Shown piece after piece: positions 8,951-18,256 of a stretch of DNA of 39,025 nt (position 1 is its first letter; every line of letters starts with the position of its first letter). The DNA is from Streptosporangiales bacterium (GTDB lineage: Bacteria; Actinomycetota; Actinomycetes; Streptosporangiales; WHSR01). Location of the stretch: NCBI GenBank assembly GCA_009379995.1, contig WHSR01000054.1, positions 1 to 39,025 on the forward strand, written 5' to 3'. Under the pieces are notes generated by a model. That model saw only the letters and a list, made by a program, of their open reading frames with translations, had not been told where the DNA came from and searched no databases. Position numbers and translations under genes: made by a program.

Positions 8951-8996
8951 TATGTCCTTACAAACTATTGACACCGCCACACGTGAAGGTTAGAAA
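8951..8996 (+). promoter_or_regulatory. Internal iolE promoter, near-copy of the iolC promoter
   Basis: TTGACA at 8968-8973 and TAGAAA at 8991-8996 are 17 nt apart, the same spacing and same hexamers as before iolC. The 23 nt from 8951 match those from 4230 at 20 positions, including TATGTCCT, ACAA and TATTGACA. The operator-like TGTCCTTACA (8953-8962) misses one position of the IolR-type motif (T for R). A 9/10 match, TGAGTTAACA, lies at 8925-8934 across the iolD stop. Predicted transcription would start near 9003, leaving a leader of about 28 nt. Confidence 0.72.
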
Positions 8997-9030
8997 GCTT
9001 CTCGTTACCTGTCCCGGAGGTGAACCGGCG

Positions 9031-9918
9031 TTGACGGCACAGGGACACGTCGCTGCCGCCCCGATCTCGTGGGGGGTGTGCGAGGTGCCGGGGTGGGGGT
9101 ACCAGCTCGCGCCGGAGCGGGTGCTGGGCGAGATGCGGGACCTCGGGATCACCGCCACCGAGTTCGGCCCGGACGACTTCCTACCCGACGACCCGAAGCG
9201 GCGGGCGGAGCTGCTGGCCAGCTACGGCCTCCGCGCGGTCGGCGGCTTCCTTCCCCTGGTGCTGCACGACCCGGACCACGACCCGCTGCCGCGGGCCCTG
9301 CACACGCTGGACAGGTTCGCGGCAGCGGGGGCGGACACCCTGGTCGTCGCCGCCGCGAGCACCGGGAGCGGGTACGACGAGCGGGACGTTGTCGACGGGT
9401 CCGGGTGGGCGACGCTGTTCGCCAACCTCGGCAGGGTGGCCGAGGCGGCGGGGGAACGGGGGGTCCAGGCGACGCTGCACCCGCACGTCGGGACGGTGAT
9501 CGAGAACCGCGACGAGGTGCTGCGGACACTGGACGCCGACATGCCGCTCTGTCTCGACACCGGCCACCTGTTTCTGGGCGGCACCGATCCGCTCGAGCTG
9601 GTCGCCTCCCTGGGCAGCTCCGTATCGGATCGCATCGCGCACGTACACCTCAAGGACGTCGACATCGAGGTCGCCGGGCCGGTACGCACCGGGACGGGCT
9701 CCTTCACCGACGCCGTGCGCAAGGGGGTGTTTCGCCCGCTCGGTGCGGGCGGTGTGGATATCGGTGCGGTCGTGCGGCGGCTCGCGGAGACGGGCTACCG
9801 CGGCTGGTACGTGCTCGAGCAGGACCGCGTCTTGTCCGGCGAACCGGGACCGAACGGGGGGCCGGCCCCGGACGTCAGGACGAGCCTGGAGTTCCTGGCC
9901 GGGGTCTGGCCGAGGTGA
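9031..9918 (+). CDS. iolE: Inosose dehydratase / sugar phosphate isomerase-epimerase family
   Basis: A 295-residue xylose-isomerase-like TIM barrel. In the pathway IolE dehydrates scyllo-inosose to the cyclohexane-dione used by IolD. Recognisable segments are PISWGVCEVPGWGYQL at the N-terminus, the Glu in TEFGPDDF, LHPHVGTVIE, the metal-site stretch CLDTGHLFLGG, and IAHVHLKDVD. The C-terminal WYVLEQDR completes the family pattern. I chose the TTG at 9031 because GGAGGTGA lies 7 nt upstream; the frame is open further back across the promoter. The gene has its own promoter despite sitting only 103 nt after iolD. Confidence 0.9.
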   Translation: MTAQGHVAAAPISWGVCEVPGWGYQLAPERVLGEMRDLGITATEFGPDDFLPDDPKRRAELLASYGLRAVGGFLPLVLHDPDHDPLPRALHTLDRFAAAGADTLVVAAASTGSGYDERDVVDGSGWATLFANLGRVAEAAGERGVQATLHPHVGTVIENRDEVLRTLDADMPLCLDTGHLFLGGTDPLELVASLGSSVSDRIAHVHLKDVDIEVAGPVRTGTGSFTDAVRKGVFRPLGAGGVDIGAVVRRLAETGYRGWYVLEQDRVLSGEPGPNGGPAPDVRTSLEFLAGVWPR

Positions 9919-9968
9919 TGCCGTGAGCCGGATCGTGGCGCGGTGGGTCGGAATCACGGGAGGTGACG

Positions 9969-11015
9969 ATGACTGACGAGCCGGTGCGGCTCGGCATCGT
10001 GGGTTTGGGCAGGATAGGGCGTTTCCACGCGGCGAACCTGTTCGGCCGGGTTCCGGCCGTACGGCTGGTGGAGATCGTGGACGCCGACGCGGGGGTGGCG
10101 CGGGAACAGTCTCGGCTGCTCGGCGGGGTGGCGTGGTCGACCGACTACCGCCGCCTGCTGGAGGACCCGGAGATCGAGGCGATTGTGGTGGCGAGCCCGA
10201 CGCCGTACCACGCGGAGATGGTGGAGGCCGCCGCCGTCGCCGGCAAGCACGTCTTCTGCGAGAAGCCCATCTCCCTCGACCTGGGGCGCACGTACCAGAC
10301 CCTGGACGCCGTGCGCGAGGCGGGCATCCTGCTGCAGGTCGGTCTGCACCGCCGGTTCGACCCCGACTACCGGGCCGCGTGGCAGCGGATCGTCGCCGGC
10401 GACATCGGCGACGTCTACCTGTTCCGCACCTCGCTGCGGGACATGCGTCCGCCGCCGTTGGAGTTCCTCAAGGGATCAGGGGGTTTCTTCGCCGACGTCA
10501 CCCTGCACGACTTCGACACCGCACGGTGGCTCGTCGGCGAGGTCGAGGAGGTCACCGCGGTCGGCGCGGTGCTCGCCGAGCCCCGCCTGGCCGAGATGGG
10601 CGACGTCGACAACGCGGTGGTGGTCCTGCGCTTCGTCTCCGGCGCCCTCGGCGTGCTGGACAACAGCCGGAGCGCCGGCTACGGGTACGAGTGCTCCAGC
10701 GAGATCATGGGATCGAAGGGCACGCTGCGGATCGAGAACAACCGGCGGGTGTCCGTACAGTCGCTGGTTCCCGGCGAGGTACGGCAGGACTTCGTGCACG
10801 ACTTCGTCGAACGGTTCGCGGACGCCTACCGGATCGAGATGGAGCACTTCGCACGGGCCGTGCGGCAGGGAACCGACCCCGAGGTGGGCGGGGCGGACGC
10901 GGCCGCTGCCTTCGTCATCGCCGAGGCGGCAAAGCGATCGCACCTGGAGCGCCGGACCGTGCGTCTGTCGGCCACGAGCAAGGACGGCGGCGTCTTCTAC
11001 GAGGAAGTCGGGTAA
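9969..11015 (+). CDS. iolG: Inositol 2-dehydrogenase, Gfo/Idh/MocA family
   Basis: A 348-residue NAD(P)-dependent dehydrogenase. The Rossmann domain opens with LGIVGLGRIGRFHAANL, and the FCEKPISLDL motif carries the catalytic Lys of the EKP signature. LQVGLHRRFDPDYR and the substrate-domain motif FADVTLHDFDTARWLVG with its His match IolG-type enzymes, which oxidise myo-inositol to scyllo-inosose. The ATG at 9969 is favoured, with GGGAGG 5 nt upstream; an in-frame GTG at 9963 would add two residues. Among the three dehydrogenases here it is the best IolG candidate, because of the GLHRRFDPDY and LHDFD motifs, but inositol isomer specificity is not readable. Confidence 0.85.
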   Translation: MTDEPVRLGIVGLGRIGRFHAANLFGRVPAVRLVEIVDADAGVAREQSRLLGGVAWSTDYRRLLEDPEIEAIVVASPTPYHAEMVEAAAVAGKHVFCEKPISLDLGRTYQTLDAVREAGILLQVGLHRRFDPDYRAAWQRIVAGDIGDVYLFRTSLRDMRPPPLEFLKGSGGFFADVTLHDFDTARWLVGEVEEVTAVGAVLAEPRLAEMGDVDNAVVVLRFVSGALGVLDNSRSAGYGYECSSEIMGSKGTLRIENNRRVSVQSLVPGEVRQDFVHDFVERFADAYRIEMEHFARAVRQGTDPEVGGADAAAAFVIAEAAKRSHLERRTVRLSATSKDGGVFYEEVG

Positions 11016-11024
11016 GGCGCCGGG

Positions 11025-12161
11025 ATGGCTGAGACAGGCGCCGAGATAGGTGTCGGCCTCGTCGGCTACAAGTTCATGGGCCGCGCCCACTCGACCGCCT
11101 ACCGGCAGGTGCGGCACTTCTTCCCGGTCGACCCGGCCCCGCGGATGCGGGTGATCTGCGGGCGCTCCGAGTCGGCGGTACGGGCGGCTGCCGACTCCCT
11201 CGGCTGGGAGGAGCACTGCACCGACTACCGGAGCCTGCTGGAGCGCGACGACGTCGGCCTGGTGGACATCTGCGCGTCCGGCGAGGTCCACCGCGAGGTC
11301 GCGCTCGCCGCGCTTCGCGCGGGCAAGCACGTGCTGTGCGAGAAGCCACTGGCCAACACCCTCGACGAGGCGCGGGAGATGCGCGAGGCGGCGGGGGAGG
11401 CCGGCACGGTGGCGATGGTCTGTTTCAACTACCGGCGGTCACCGGCGGTACAGCTCGCCAGCGCCCTGGTACGGGAGGGACGGCTGGGCGAGATCCGCCA
11501 CTGGCGGGCCGTCTACCTGCAGGACTGGCTGCTCGACCCGGCGCTGCCGATGAGCTGGCGGCTGCGCAAGGAGACGGCCGGCTCCGGCGCCCTGGGCGAC
11601 ATCGGATCCCACCTCGTCGACCTCGCGCACTTCCTGGTCGGACCGATCACCGAGGTCGTCGGGCTGGCGGAGAACTTCATCGGGGAGCGCCCCCGGGAAG
11701 GAGACGGTGCGGCGGGGACCGACAGGGTGACAGTGGACGACGCGGCGGCGTTCCTGGCCCGCTTCGCCTCCGGCGCCACCGGCACCTTCGAGGCCACCCG
11801 GCTGGCGCCGGGCCGCAAGGCGTACGAGTCCTTCGAGATCAACGGCTCGAACGGCAGCGTGGTCTTCAACCTGGAACGGCTGAACGAGCTGCAGGTCTGC
11901 TTCGCCGACGATCCGGCGGACGTGTCGGGTTTCCGTACCGTGCTGGTCACCGAGCCCGGCCATCCGTACGTGGGCGCCTGGTGGCCGCCGGGACACATCG
12001 TCGGCTACGAGCACACGTTCGTGCACACGGTCAAGGACCTGCTGGACGGGATCGGGTCGGGGCGGAGCCCGGCGCCGACCTTCGACGACGGGTACCGGTG
12101 CCAGGCAGTCCTGGACGCCGTCGAGCGAAGCATCGAGGACCGGGGATGGGTGCGGGTGTGA
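11025..12161 (+). CDS. Gfo/Idh/MocA family oxidoreductase (second paralogue)
   Basis: A 378-residue dehydrogenase. [21 protein letters not shown] replaces the usual GxGxxG glycine pattern with GYKFMG, a variant common in this subfamily. The catalytic signature is [13 protein letters not shown], and the C-terminal domain motif [21 protein letters not shown] carries the D-x-x-x-H dyad. The sequence is longer than iolG and includes [16 protein letters not shown] near the C-terminus. It may act on another inositol isomer, an inositol methyl ether or a related sugar. Its start is 9 nt after the iolG stop, and its own stop overlaps the next start (GTGA). Confidence 0.82.
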   Translation: MAETGAEIGVGLVGYKFMGRAHSTAYRQVRHFFPVDPAPRMRVICGRSESAVRAAADSLGWEEHCTDYRSLLERDDVGLVDICASGEVHREVALAALRAGKHVLCEKPLANTLDEAREMREAAGEAGTVAMVCFNYRRSPAVQLASALVREGRLGEIRHWRAVYLQDWLLDPALPMSWRLRKETAGSGALGDIGSHLVDLAHFLVGPITEVVGLAENFIGERPREGDGAAGTDRVTVDDAAAFLARFASGATGTFEATRLAPGRKAYESFEINGSNGSVVFNLERLNELQVCFADDPADVSGFRTVLVTEPGHPYVGAWWPPGHIVGYEHTFVHTVKDLLDGIGSGRSPAPTFDDGYRCQAVLDAVERSIEDRGWVRV

Positions 12162-13225
12162 GCGTGCACAACTGTGCGGGTGCCGAGGACATGGCCGTGG
12201 GTGTCATCGGGGCCGGCGGGATGGGCGCCCGGCACGCCGACAACCTGCACGAGGCCATCCCGCGCGCCCGGGTGGGCGGCGTTACCGACGCGGACGGTTC
12301 CCGCGCCGAGGCCGTCGCCGCCAGGTGCGGCGGGGCCGTGTACCGGGATCCGCTCGAGCTGATCGACGACGACGGCATCGATGCCTTGGTGATCGCCTCC
12401 CCCGACGAGACACACGCGGCCTTGGCGCTCGAGTGCGTGCGGCGCCGCAAGCCCGTGTTGTGCGAGAAGCCGCTCGCGACCAACGTCGAGGATGCCCGGC
12501 GGATCGTGGCGGCCGAGACCGACCTGGGCGAGAGGCTGATCCAGGTCGGCTTCATGCGCCGCTACGATCCGCAGCACCTCGCGGCCGCGGACGCCCTCGC
12601 GGCGGGTACCGTCGGCCGGCCCGTGCTGTTCAAGGGTTGGCACCGAACCAGGCGAGCGGCCCCCGGCACCACCACCGAGTTCGTTCTGTTCAACACCGCC
12701 GTGCACGACCTGGACGCGGTCAGATGGTTGCTGCGGCAGGAGATCGCCGAGGTATATGTTCGCGGCGTGAACACCGACCGGTTACTGGATGGGGTTCTGG
12801 ATCTCCAGCTGATCGAGCTCTCCACTACCGGCGGTTGTCTGGCGACGCTGGAAATCTACGTGACCGCTGGCTACGGCTACGAGGTCGGCGTGGAACTCGT
12901 CGGCGAGCGGGGCACCGTACACATCGCCCCGCCGCAGGCGCCGTTCGTACGCCACGAGCAGGTTCGCTCCCAGCGGCTCGACGGGGATTGGCTGAGCCGG
13001 TTTCGGGACGCGTACGTCGCCGAACTCACCAGGTGGGTACGGGCGGTGCACGACGGCGTTCCTCCCGGGCCGGACGCCTGGGATGGGTACGCGTCGGCGG
13101 TCGCGGCCGACGCCTGCGCCACCTCGCTGCGTACCGGCACACCGGCACGGGTCCCGGACGCCTGGGATGGGCACGGGCCTCCGGCGCTCTACGCGTCCGG
13201 CCGACCTAGAAATGATCGGGCCTAA
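12158..13225 (+). CDS. Gfo/Idh/MocA family oxidoreductase (third paralogue)
   Basis: A 355-residue protein from the coupled GTG at 12158 (a later in-frame ATG at 12191 is an alternative that starts right at the Rossmann fold). [17 protein letters not shown] is a canonical dinucleotide-binding loop. [15 protein letters not shown] is the EKP signature, and [16 protein letters not shown] resembles the IolG GxxRRFDP motif. [18 protein letters not shown] contributes the catalytic Asp and His region. It resembles inositol 2-dehydrogenases enough that it could share that role with the first paralogue. It is the last catabolic gene before the ABC importer; only 34 nt separate it from the binding-protein gene. 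Confidence 0.82.
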   Translation: MSVHNCAGAEDMAVGVIGAGGMGARHADNLHEAIPRARVGGVTDADGSRAEAVAARCGGAVYRDPLELIDDDGIDALVIASPDETHAALALECVRRRKPVLCEKPLATNVEDARRIVAAETDLGERLIQVGFMRRYDPQHLAAADALAAGTVGRPVLFKGWHRTRRAAPGTTTEFVLFNTAVHDLDAVRWLLRQEIAEVYVRGVNTDRLLDGVLDLQLIELSTTGGCLATLEIYVTAGYGYEVGVELVGERGTVHIAPPQAPFVRHEQVRSQRLDGDWLSRFRDAYVAELTRWVRAVHDGVPPGPDAWDGYASAVAADACATSLRTGTPARVPDAWDGHGPPALYASGRPRNDRA

Positions 13226-13228
13226 CGT

Positions 13229-13248
13229 TTTCGAAAGATTTCGAAAGA
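13229..13248. promoter_or_regulatory. Tandem TTTCGAAAGA operator-like repeat
   Basis: Two exact copies of TTTCGAAAGA lie back to back, each holding the palindrome TTTCGAAA. The centres are 10 nt apart, about one helical turn, on the same DNA face. The pair fills the short gap between the third dehydrogenase and the importer lipoprotein, just before the Shine-Dalgarno AGAGGTGA. It is well placed for a LacI- or ROK-type regulator to control the importer separately. No regulator of those classes lies next to it. Confidence 0.55.
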
Positions 13249-13259
13249 GGTGAGGAGAG

Positions 13260-14243
13260 TTGACCAGAATCGGCAGATGGTTCGCTCTCGGCACAGCCGC
13301 ACTCCTCACCCTGGCGGCTTGTGGTCAGGGACAGGAGCAGGGCGAAGGGCAGGAACAAGGTAAGCAAGGGCTTGTCAGCCGGGGAGACATCCGCATCGTC
13401 ATGGTGACGCACGGACCCCCGGCCGACGCGTTCTGGTCGGTGGCGAAGAACGGCGCCGACCAAGCGGCGCGGGACCTCGGCGTGAAGATGGAATACCGCG
13501 CGCCCTCGTCGTTCGACGTGGTGGAGATCCAGCAGCTGATGGAGTCGGCCATCGCCTCGAAGCCCGACGGCCTCGCCGTGACGATCGCCGACACCGACGC
13601 GCTCGCGCCGGTGGTAAAGAAGGCGACGGATGAGGGCATCCCGGTGGTCGTCCTGAACGCCGGGCGGGACGTCTGGCAGGACGTGGGCGCGCTGAGCTAC
13701 GTCGGGCAGACCGAGTACGAGGCCGGCGCCGAGGCCGGCAGGCGTCTGGCCGCCGCCGGCGTGACGAACGCGCTGTGCATCAACCACCAGCAGGGCGTCG
13801 TCACCCTCGACCAGCGGTGCGACGGCTTCGAGGAAGGGCTCGGCGGCACCGTCAAGCAGGTGGCCGTCGACGGCGAAAACCCCACGCAGGCACAGCGCGG
13901 CATCGAGGCGGCGCTGCGCAACAATCCCGATGCGAACGGGATGCTGGCGCTCGGTCCGAGCGGCGCGAATCCGGCCGTGGCGGCGCTGGAGGGCGCGGGA
14001 GGCCAGGTCAAGTTCGGCACCTTCGACCTGTCGCCGGAGATCCTCCAGGCAGTCATCGACGGCAAGGCGCTCTTCGCGATCGACCAGCAGCAGTGGCTGC
14101 AGGGCTACCTCCCGGTCTTCCAGCTGACCCAGTACGTCCAGTACGGAGTGACCCCGGTCGGCGAGACCCCGACCGGCCCGGCCTTCGTGACCAAGGAGAA
14201 CGCGGAGGACGTCCTCCAGCTGAGCAAGGACGGGATCCGCTGA
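13260..14243 (+). CDS. Sugar ABC transporter substrate-binding lipoprotein, RbsB type
   Basis: A 327-residue binding protein. Residues 1-21 form a lipoprotein signal with lipobox LAAC, the lipidated Cys being residue 21. A short Gln/Glu/Gly-rich linker follows (QGQEQGEGQEQGKQG), then a two-lobed Peripla_BP_4 domain: RIVMVTHGPPADAFWSVAKNG, PDGLAVTIADTDAL, VVVLNAG, TEYEAGAEAGRRL and a hinge at GTFDLSPEILQAV. The TTG at 13260 has AGGTGA about 7 nt upstream. Its position directly after the inositol genes and before its permease and ATPase suggests it binds inositol or a derivative. Ligand identity is inference. Confidence 0.88.
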   Translation: MTRIGRWFALGTAALLTLAACGQGQEQGEGQEQGKQGLVSRGDIRIVMVTHGPPADAFWSVAKNGADQAARDLGVKMEYRAPSSFDVVEIQQLMESAIASKPDGLAVTIADTDALAPVVKKATDEGIPVVVLNAGRDVWQDVGALSYVGQTEYEAGAEAGRRLAAAGVTNALCINHQQGVVTLDQRCDGFEEGLGGTVKQVAVDGENPTQAQRGIEAALRNNPDANGMLALGPSGANPAVAALEGAGGQVKFGTFDLSPEILQAVIDGKALFAIDQQQWLQGYLPVFQLTQYVQYGVTPVGETPTGPAFVTKENAEDVLQLSKDGIR

Positions 14244-14253
14244 CGGGCGAGGG

Positions 14254-15287
14254 ATGACCATGACGGGAACTTCGGCCGTGCAAGACAGGGTCCGCGACAT
14301 CGGCTTTCTGCGCAGGCAGCTCACCCGTCCGGAGCTGGCCGCCGTCGCCGGGGCGGTGCTGGTCTTCGTCTTCTTCGCGATCACCGCCGGCGACAGCGGC
14401 TTCCTGACCTTCGGCGGGACTGTCAGCTACCTGGAGGTGGCTGCCCAGCTCGGCATCGTGGCGGTGCCTGTCGCCCTGCTGATGATCGCCGGTGAGTTCG
14501 ATCTTTCGGTCGGGTCGATGGTGGGCGCGGCCGGGATCGTCGTCGCGGTCACGACCGTCGAGTACGGCCTGCCGATGTGGGTGGCGGTGCTGCTGGCCCT
14601 CGCGCTGGCCGTGCTCGTCGGGCTCTTCAACGGATACGTGGTGATACGGACGGGCCTGCCGTCGTTCATCGTCACCCTCGGCATGCTGTTCGCGCTGCGC
14701 GGGCTCACCATCGGCTTTTCCCGGCTGCTGACCGGCCGTACCCAGATCGGCGGTGTCACCGCCGGCGGCGAGGGGCAGCCGCTGCCGGTCATCTTCTCCG
14801 GGGAGGTCGGCGGCCTGCCGGCCTCCGTCTTCTGGTGGCTTGGCCTGGCCGTGCTCGGAACGTGGGTCCTGCAGCGCACCCGGTTCGGTAACTGGATCTT
14901 CGGCGCCGGCGGCGACGTGACGGCCGCCCGCAACGTCGGGGTGCCGACGAACCGGGTGAAGATGCTGCTGTTCGTATGCACGGCCGTGGGCGCGACGTTG
15001 CTCGCCATGATCCAGGTCACCTCGACTCGGTCCGCGGACGTGCTGCGCGGCGAGCTCCTGGAGCTGCAGGCAATCGCCGCCGTCGTGATCGGCGGCGCGC
15101 TGCTGACCGGCGGGTACGGGTCGGTTGTCGGCGCCGTGTTCGGCGCGCTCATCTTCGGCATGGTCCAGATGGGCATCTTCTTCACCGGCGTCAATACCGA
15201 CTGGTTCCAGGTCTTCGTCGGCGTGATGCTGCTCGCCGCCGTGCTGTTCAACACCTACATCCGCAGGCAGGCCTCGAAGGAGCGCTG

Positions 15288-15288
<1 letters not shown>
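14254..15288 (+). CDS. Sugar ABC transporter permease, RbsC type
   Basis: A 344-residue membrane protein of the BPD_transp_2 family with about eight to ten hydrophobic segments. Diagnostic motifs are [14 protein letters not shown] near residue 80, [22 protein letters not shown] near residue 135, [19 protein letters not shown] (the loop contacting the ATPase) and [23 protein letters not shown]. The ATG start has GAGGG just upstream, and its last base triplet overlaps the ATPase start by one nt. It forms the channel of the presumed inositol importer. Confidence 0.9.
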
Positions 15289-16088
<800 letters not shown>

Positions 16089-16121
16089 GCGCCCCCGCCC
16101 TCCCAAGGGGGGCGGAGGCGC
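16089..16121. terminator. Bidirectional GC-rich hairpin terminator
   Basis: The left arm 16089-16104 and right arm 16107-16121 pair as GCGCC-x-CCGCCC with one mismatch and one bulge around an AA turn. It begins right at the end of the ATPase gene and lies 1 nt beyond the end of the convergent small membrane ORF, so it can end both transcripts. There is no U-tract, as is usual in high-GC actinomycetes. Confidence 0.75.
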
Positions 16122-16122
16122 A

Positions 16123-16215
16123 TCAGCGCAGCAGACCCACAGCCCACAGGATCAGGATCAGCACGATCCAGATGGCCAAGGCCACGAGCAGCCGCAGCCA
16201 CAGTCGCTTGAGCAC
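16123..16215 (-). CDS. 30-residue single-span membrane protein downstream of the Nramp-like permease
   Basis: The GTG at 16215 abuts the permease stop exactly (TAG then GTG). It opens a 30-codon frame ending in TGA at 16123. The peptide starts MLKRLWLRLL, continues with a run of about 20 hydrophobic residues (VALAIWIVLILILWAVGLL) and ends in Arg. Lys/Arg at the start and Arg at the end frame one transmembrane helix. Codon third positions are strongly GC. The frame ends just before the terminator hairpin, which leaves the transcript exactly long enough to hold it. It may be an accessory subunit, as KdpF-sized peptides are for other transporters. I know of no named family for it. Confidence 0.6.
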   Translation of the reverse strand: MLKRLWLRLLVALAIWIVLILILWAVGLLR

Positions 16216-17658
16216 CTACACGACCCCGAACACCTCGCTGGCAATGACCAGCGCGGCGAACACGCCGTAGAACAGGCACGCCCAGATCATCGCCGCGAAC
16301 CGGAAACCGGACAGCCGGATCGACCTCGGCAGGGAGCCGCGGTTCACCACGATGAGCAGGATCGAGTAGACGAACATCACGAAGCCGTTCAGCACCGCGC
16401 CGAGAATCAGCAGGACCAGCGGCTCGTTCATGCCGGACAGCAGGATCGCCGAGCCGACCACCACGATCAGCCACACCATGCCTGTGTAGAGGCGGCTTTC
16501 GGTGACCGCGTCGTTGTCCCGGAAGACGTTGACCTTGATCGAGTCGGCGATGAAGCGGCTCACCCAGTCGACGACCCCGAGCTCGGTGGAGAACAGCGCG
16601 GCCATGATGGCCGCCCAGAAGGCGATGGTGAACCAGGAGCCGACCTGCTCGCCGAGGATGAGACCCTCCTGGCGCAGGAACGCGAAGTCCTCGTCCGAGG
16701 GGAGTTCCGTGCCGTACACGGTCGCGTACACCAGGAGGCACATGATGATCAAGGTCGAGCAACCGATCACGAAGAACGTGATGAAGTGCTCCCGGCTGGC
16801 AAGCTTCCACCAGCGCCGCCACCGGGCCACGTTCTCGTCGGTCTCCCGGAACATGTAGCCGGTGCCCGGCGCGGCGACCTCTTCACCGGTGATCGGGGAG
16901 ACGACCCGCGGGATGTAGGCGCCCATGGCCATGCCCTTGTCCCGGATCCAGTTGCTCTGCGCGAGGTTGCTCGCCCCGCCGGCGCCGGCGTACGCGATGG
17001 CACCCATCAGGGCGGCGACGCCGCCGACGGCCGCGAACGGCGGGAACCGCCCGATGTTGGAGAAGCTCAGCGCGAAGTCGCCCCAGTCGCTGGCGCTCGT
17101 CCCGAGGATGACGGCCACGACCAGGAAGGCCACGATGAGCGCGACGAGGACGAACTGGACCTTCTCCACGGTTTGGTAGACGACGGGGGAGAGGGTGAGC
17201 GCGATGCCGATAGCGACCAGAGCCGCTATGGCGAGCAAGGTGACGCTGCCGCCGCCGAGGATGAAGGTGAGCATCGTGGCGGCGCCGGTTCCCCAGCCGG
17301 GCCAGACGTTCGGGATGAACGCCATGATGATGAACAGCGGCCCCCACCATTTCCACAGCCGGGTGAACCCGGTCACCGCCGTCTCGCCGGTGGCGAGCGT
17401 GTAGCGCTCGATCTCCATGTTGATGAAGTACTGGGTCAGGAACCCGATGACCGCCGCCCACATGAGGACGAGGCCCACCTGGTAGGTGATGTTGGGCCAC
17501 AGGACGGTCTCCCCCGAGCCGATCGCGACCGCGCTGATGATGATGCTGGCGCCCACTACCTTTCGCGCCGAGGTCGGCGGTTCGGGTAGATCTCGGTAGG
17601 GGACAGCGGGCAGCCAGCGGCTACGCAGCTCGGTGGCGAACTCTTCCTGCACGGCCAT
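16216..17658 (-). CDS. Nramp-fold permease lacking the canonical metal motif (first copy)
   Basis: A 480-residue protein with about 11-12 membrane segments of the Nramp (PF01566) type. True Nramp metal transporters carry DPGN in helix 1 and an MPH motif in helix 6. Here the helix 1 stretch reads SAVAIGSGETVLWP, so GSGE replaces DPGN. The helix 6 region reads AIAYAGAGGASNLAQSN and runs into WIRDKGMAMG, without MPH. The N-terminal cytoplasmic part holds RSRWLPAVPYRDLPEPP. The metal-binding residues are therefore missing and an organic substrate is plausible. The ATG at 17658 has GAGGAGG upstream. The gene is followed directly by a 30-residue membrane ORF and preceded by a promoter with an inverted repeat. 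Confidence 0.8.
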   Translation of the reverse strand: MAVQEEFATELRSRWLPAVPYRDLPEPPTSARKVVGASIIISAVAIGSGETVLWPNITYQVGLVLMWAAVIGFLTQYFINMEIERYTLATGETAVTGFTRLWKWWGPLFIIMAFIPNVWPGWGTGAATMLTFILGGGSVTLLAIAALVAIGIALTLSPVVYQTVEKVQFVLVALIVAFLVVAVILGTSASDWGDFALSFSNIGRFPPFAAVGGVAALMGAIAYAGAGGASNLAQSNWIRDKGMAMGAYIPRVVSPITGEEVAAPGTGYMFRETDENVARWRRWWKLASREHFITFFVIGCSTLIIMCLLVYATVYGTELPSDEDFAFLRQEGLILGEQVGSWFTIAFWAAIMAALFSTELGVVDWVSRFIADSIKVNVFRDNDAVTESRLYTGMVWLIVVVGSAILLSGMNEPLVLLILGAVLNGFVMFVYSILLIVVNRGSLPRSIRLSGFRFAAMIWACLFYGVFAALVIASEVFGVV

Positions 17659-17702
17659 GGAAACCTCCTCGCGAGGCGGCGCGTGTGTCGAAGATCACGT
17701 TG

Positions 17703-17738
17703 CTGATCATCGGACCAGGGATCAGGGGGCGCTGTCAA
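17703..17738 (-). promoter_or_regulatory. Promoter and inverted repeat upstream of the first Nramp-like gene
   Basis: On the minus strand TTGACA (17738-17733) is a consensus -35. An inverted repeat with perfect 6-bp arms, CTGATC (17703-17708) and GATCAG (17720-17725), lies over the spacer and -10 region. The weak -10 candidate is TCCGAT at an 18-nt spacing. A regulator bound to this repeat would block initiation. The Shine-Dalgarno GAGGAGG follows about 35 nt downstream. Confidence 0.45.
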
Positions 17739-17800
17739 CGGGTCTGGCGCAGGCAGGCCACAAACGTTCGCATATGTGCCACCGGACGGCACGCGAGGCG

Positions 17801-18256
17801 TCAGAGCAACTGGAAATCGGCGAAGTCGAAGCCGGGAGATACCACACACGTCACCAGCGCTTCGACGTCTCCGGCCGGCCGCGCCGACTGCCACGACCCC
17901 GCCGGGACGAGCGCCTGCGGCACCTGGCCGGCCTCGACGTCGGGCCCCAACGTCACCTCGGCCGGCCGCGCGTCGGGGGTCTCGCCGGCGCCGCCGAGCC
18001 GGAGCGTGAGCGGGCCACCGCGGTGCCACAGCCACAGCTCGTCCGAGCGGACCCGGTGCCAGCGGGACTCGTCACCCGGGGTGAGGAGAAAGTAGATGCC
18101 CGTCGCGCTGGCCCGGGGGCCCTCGTACCCCGGCGGGGTGAACGAGGCCGAGGTGCGCCAGGTCTCGCGGTACCAGCCGCCCTCCGGATGCGGGAGGAGG
18201 TCGAGCGCCTCGGCCGACGCGGGCCGGCGGCCGGCTTCCTCCGATGAATGGGCCAC
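17801..18256 (-). CDS. Cupin_5 (DUF985) domain protein
   Basis: A 151-residue single-domain cupin of the DUF985 family. Characteristic segments are LLPHPEGGWYRETWRTS near the N-terminus, IYFLLTPGDESRWHRVRSDE with the metal-site His and Glu region, LWLWHRGGPLTL, and the C-terminal TCVVSPGFDFADFQLL. Members bind metal and are often called sugar epimerase-like; the reaction is unknown. Start choice is difficult. A GTG at 18256 follows TAGGTT at 7 nt, which would suit a leaderless transcript. ATGs at 18286 and 18289 are alternatives adding 10-11 residues. The start region lies inside a large inverted repeat shared with the divergent glycosyltransferase promoter. Confidence 0.8.
   Translation of the reverse strand: MAHSSEEAGRRPASAEALDLLPHPEGGWYRETWRTSASFTPPGYEGPRASATGIYFLLTPGDESRWHRVRSDELWLWHRGGPLTLRLGGAGETPDARPAEVTLGPDVEAGQVPQALVPAGSWQSARPAGDVEALVTCVVSPGFDFADFQLL

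Noticed and set aside
9001..9030. Possible riboswitch in the iolE leader
   Set aside because: The leader is only about 28 nt and holds a plain Shine-Dalgarno; too short for any structured aptamer.
13328..13370. Gln/Glu/Gly-rich run in the binding protein as a repeat-expansion locus
   Set aside because: It is a short linker after the lipid-anchored Cys, common in actinobacterial lipoproteins, and the DNA units are imperfect.
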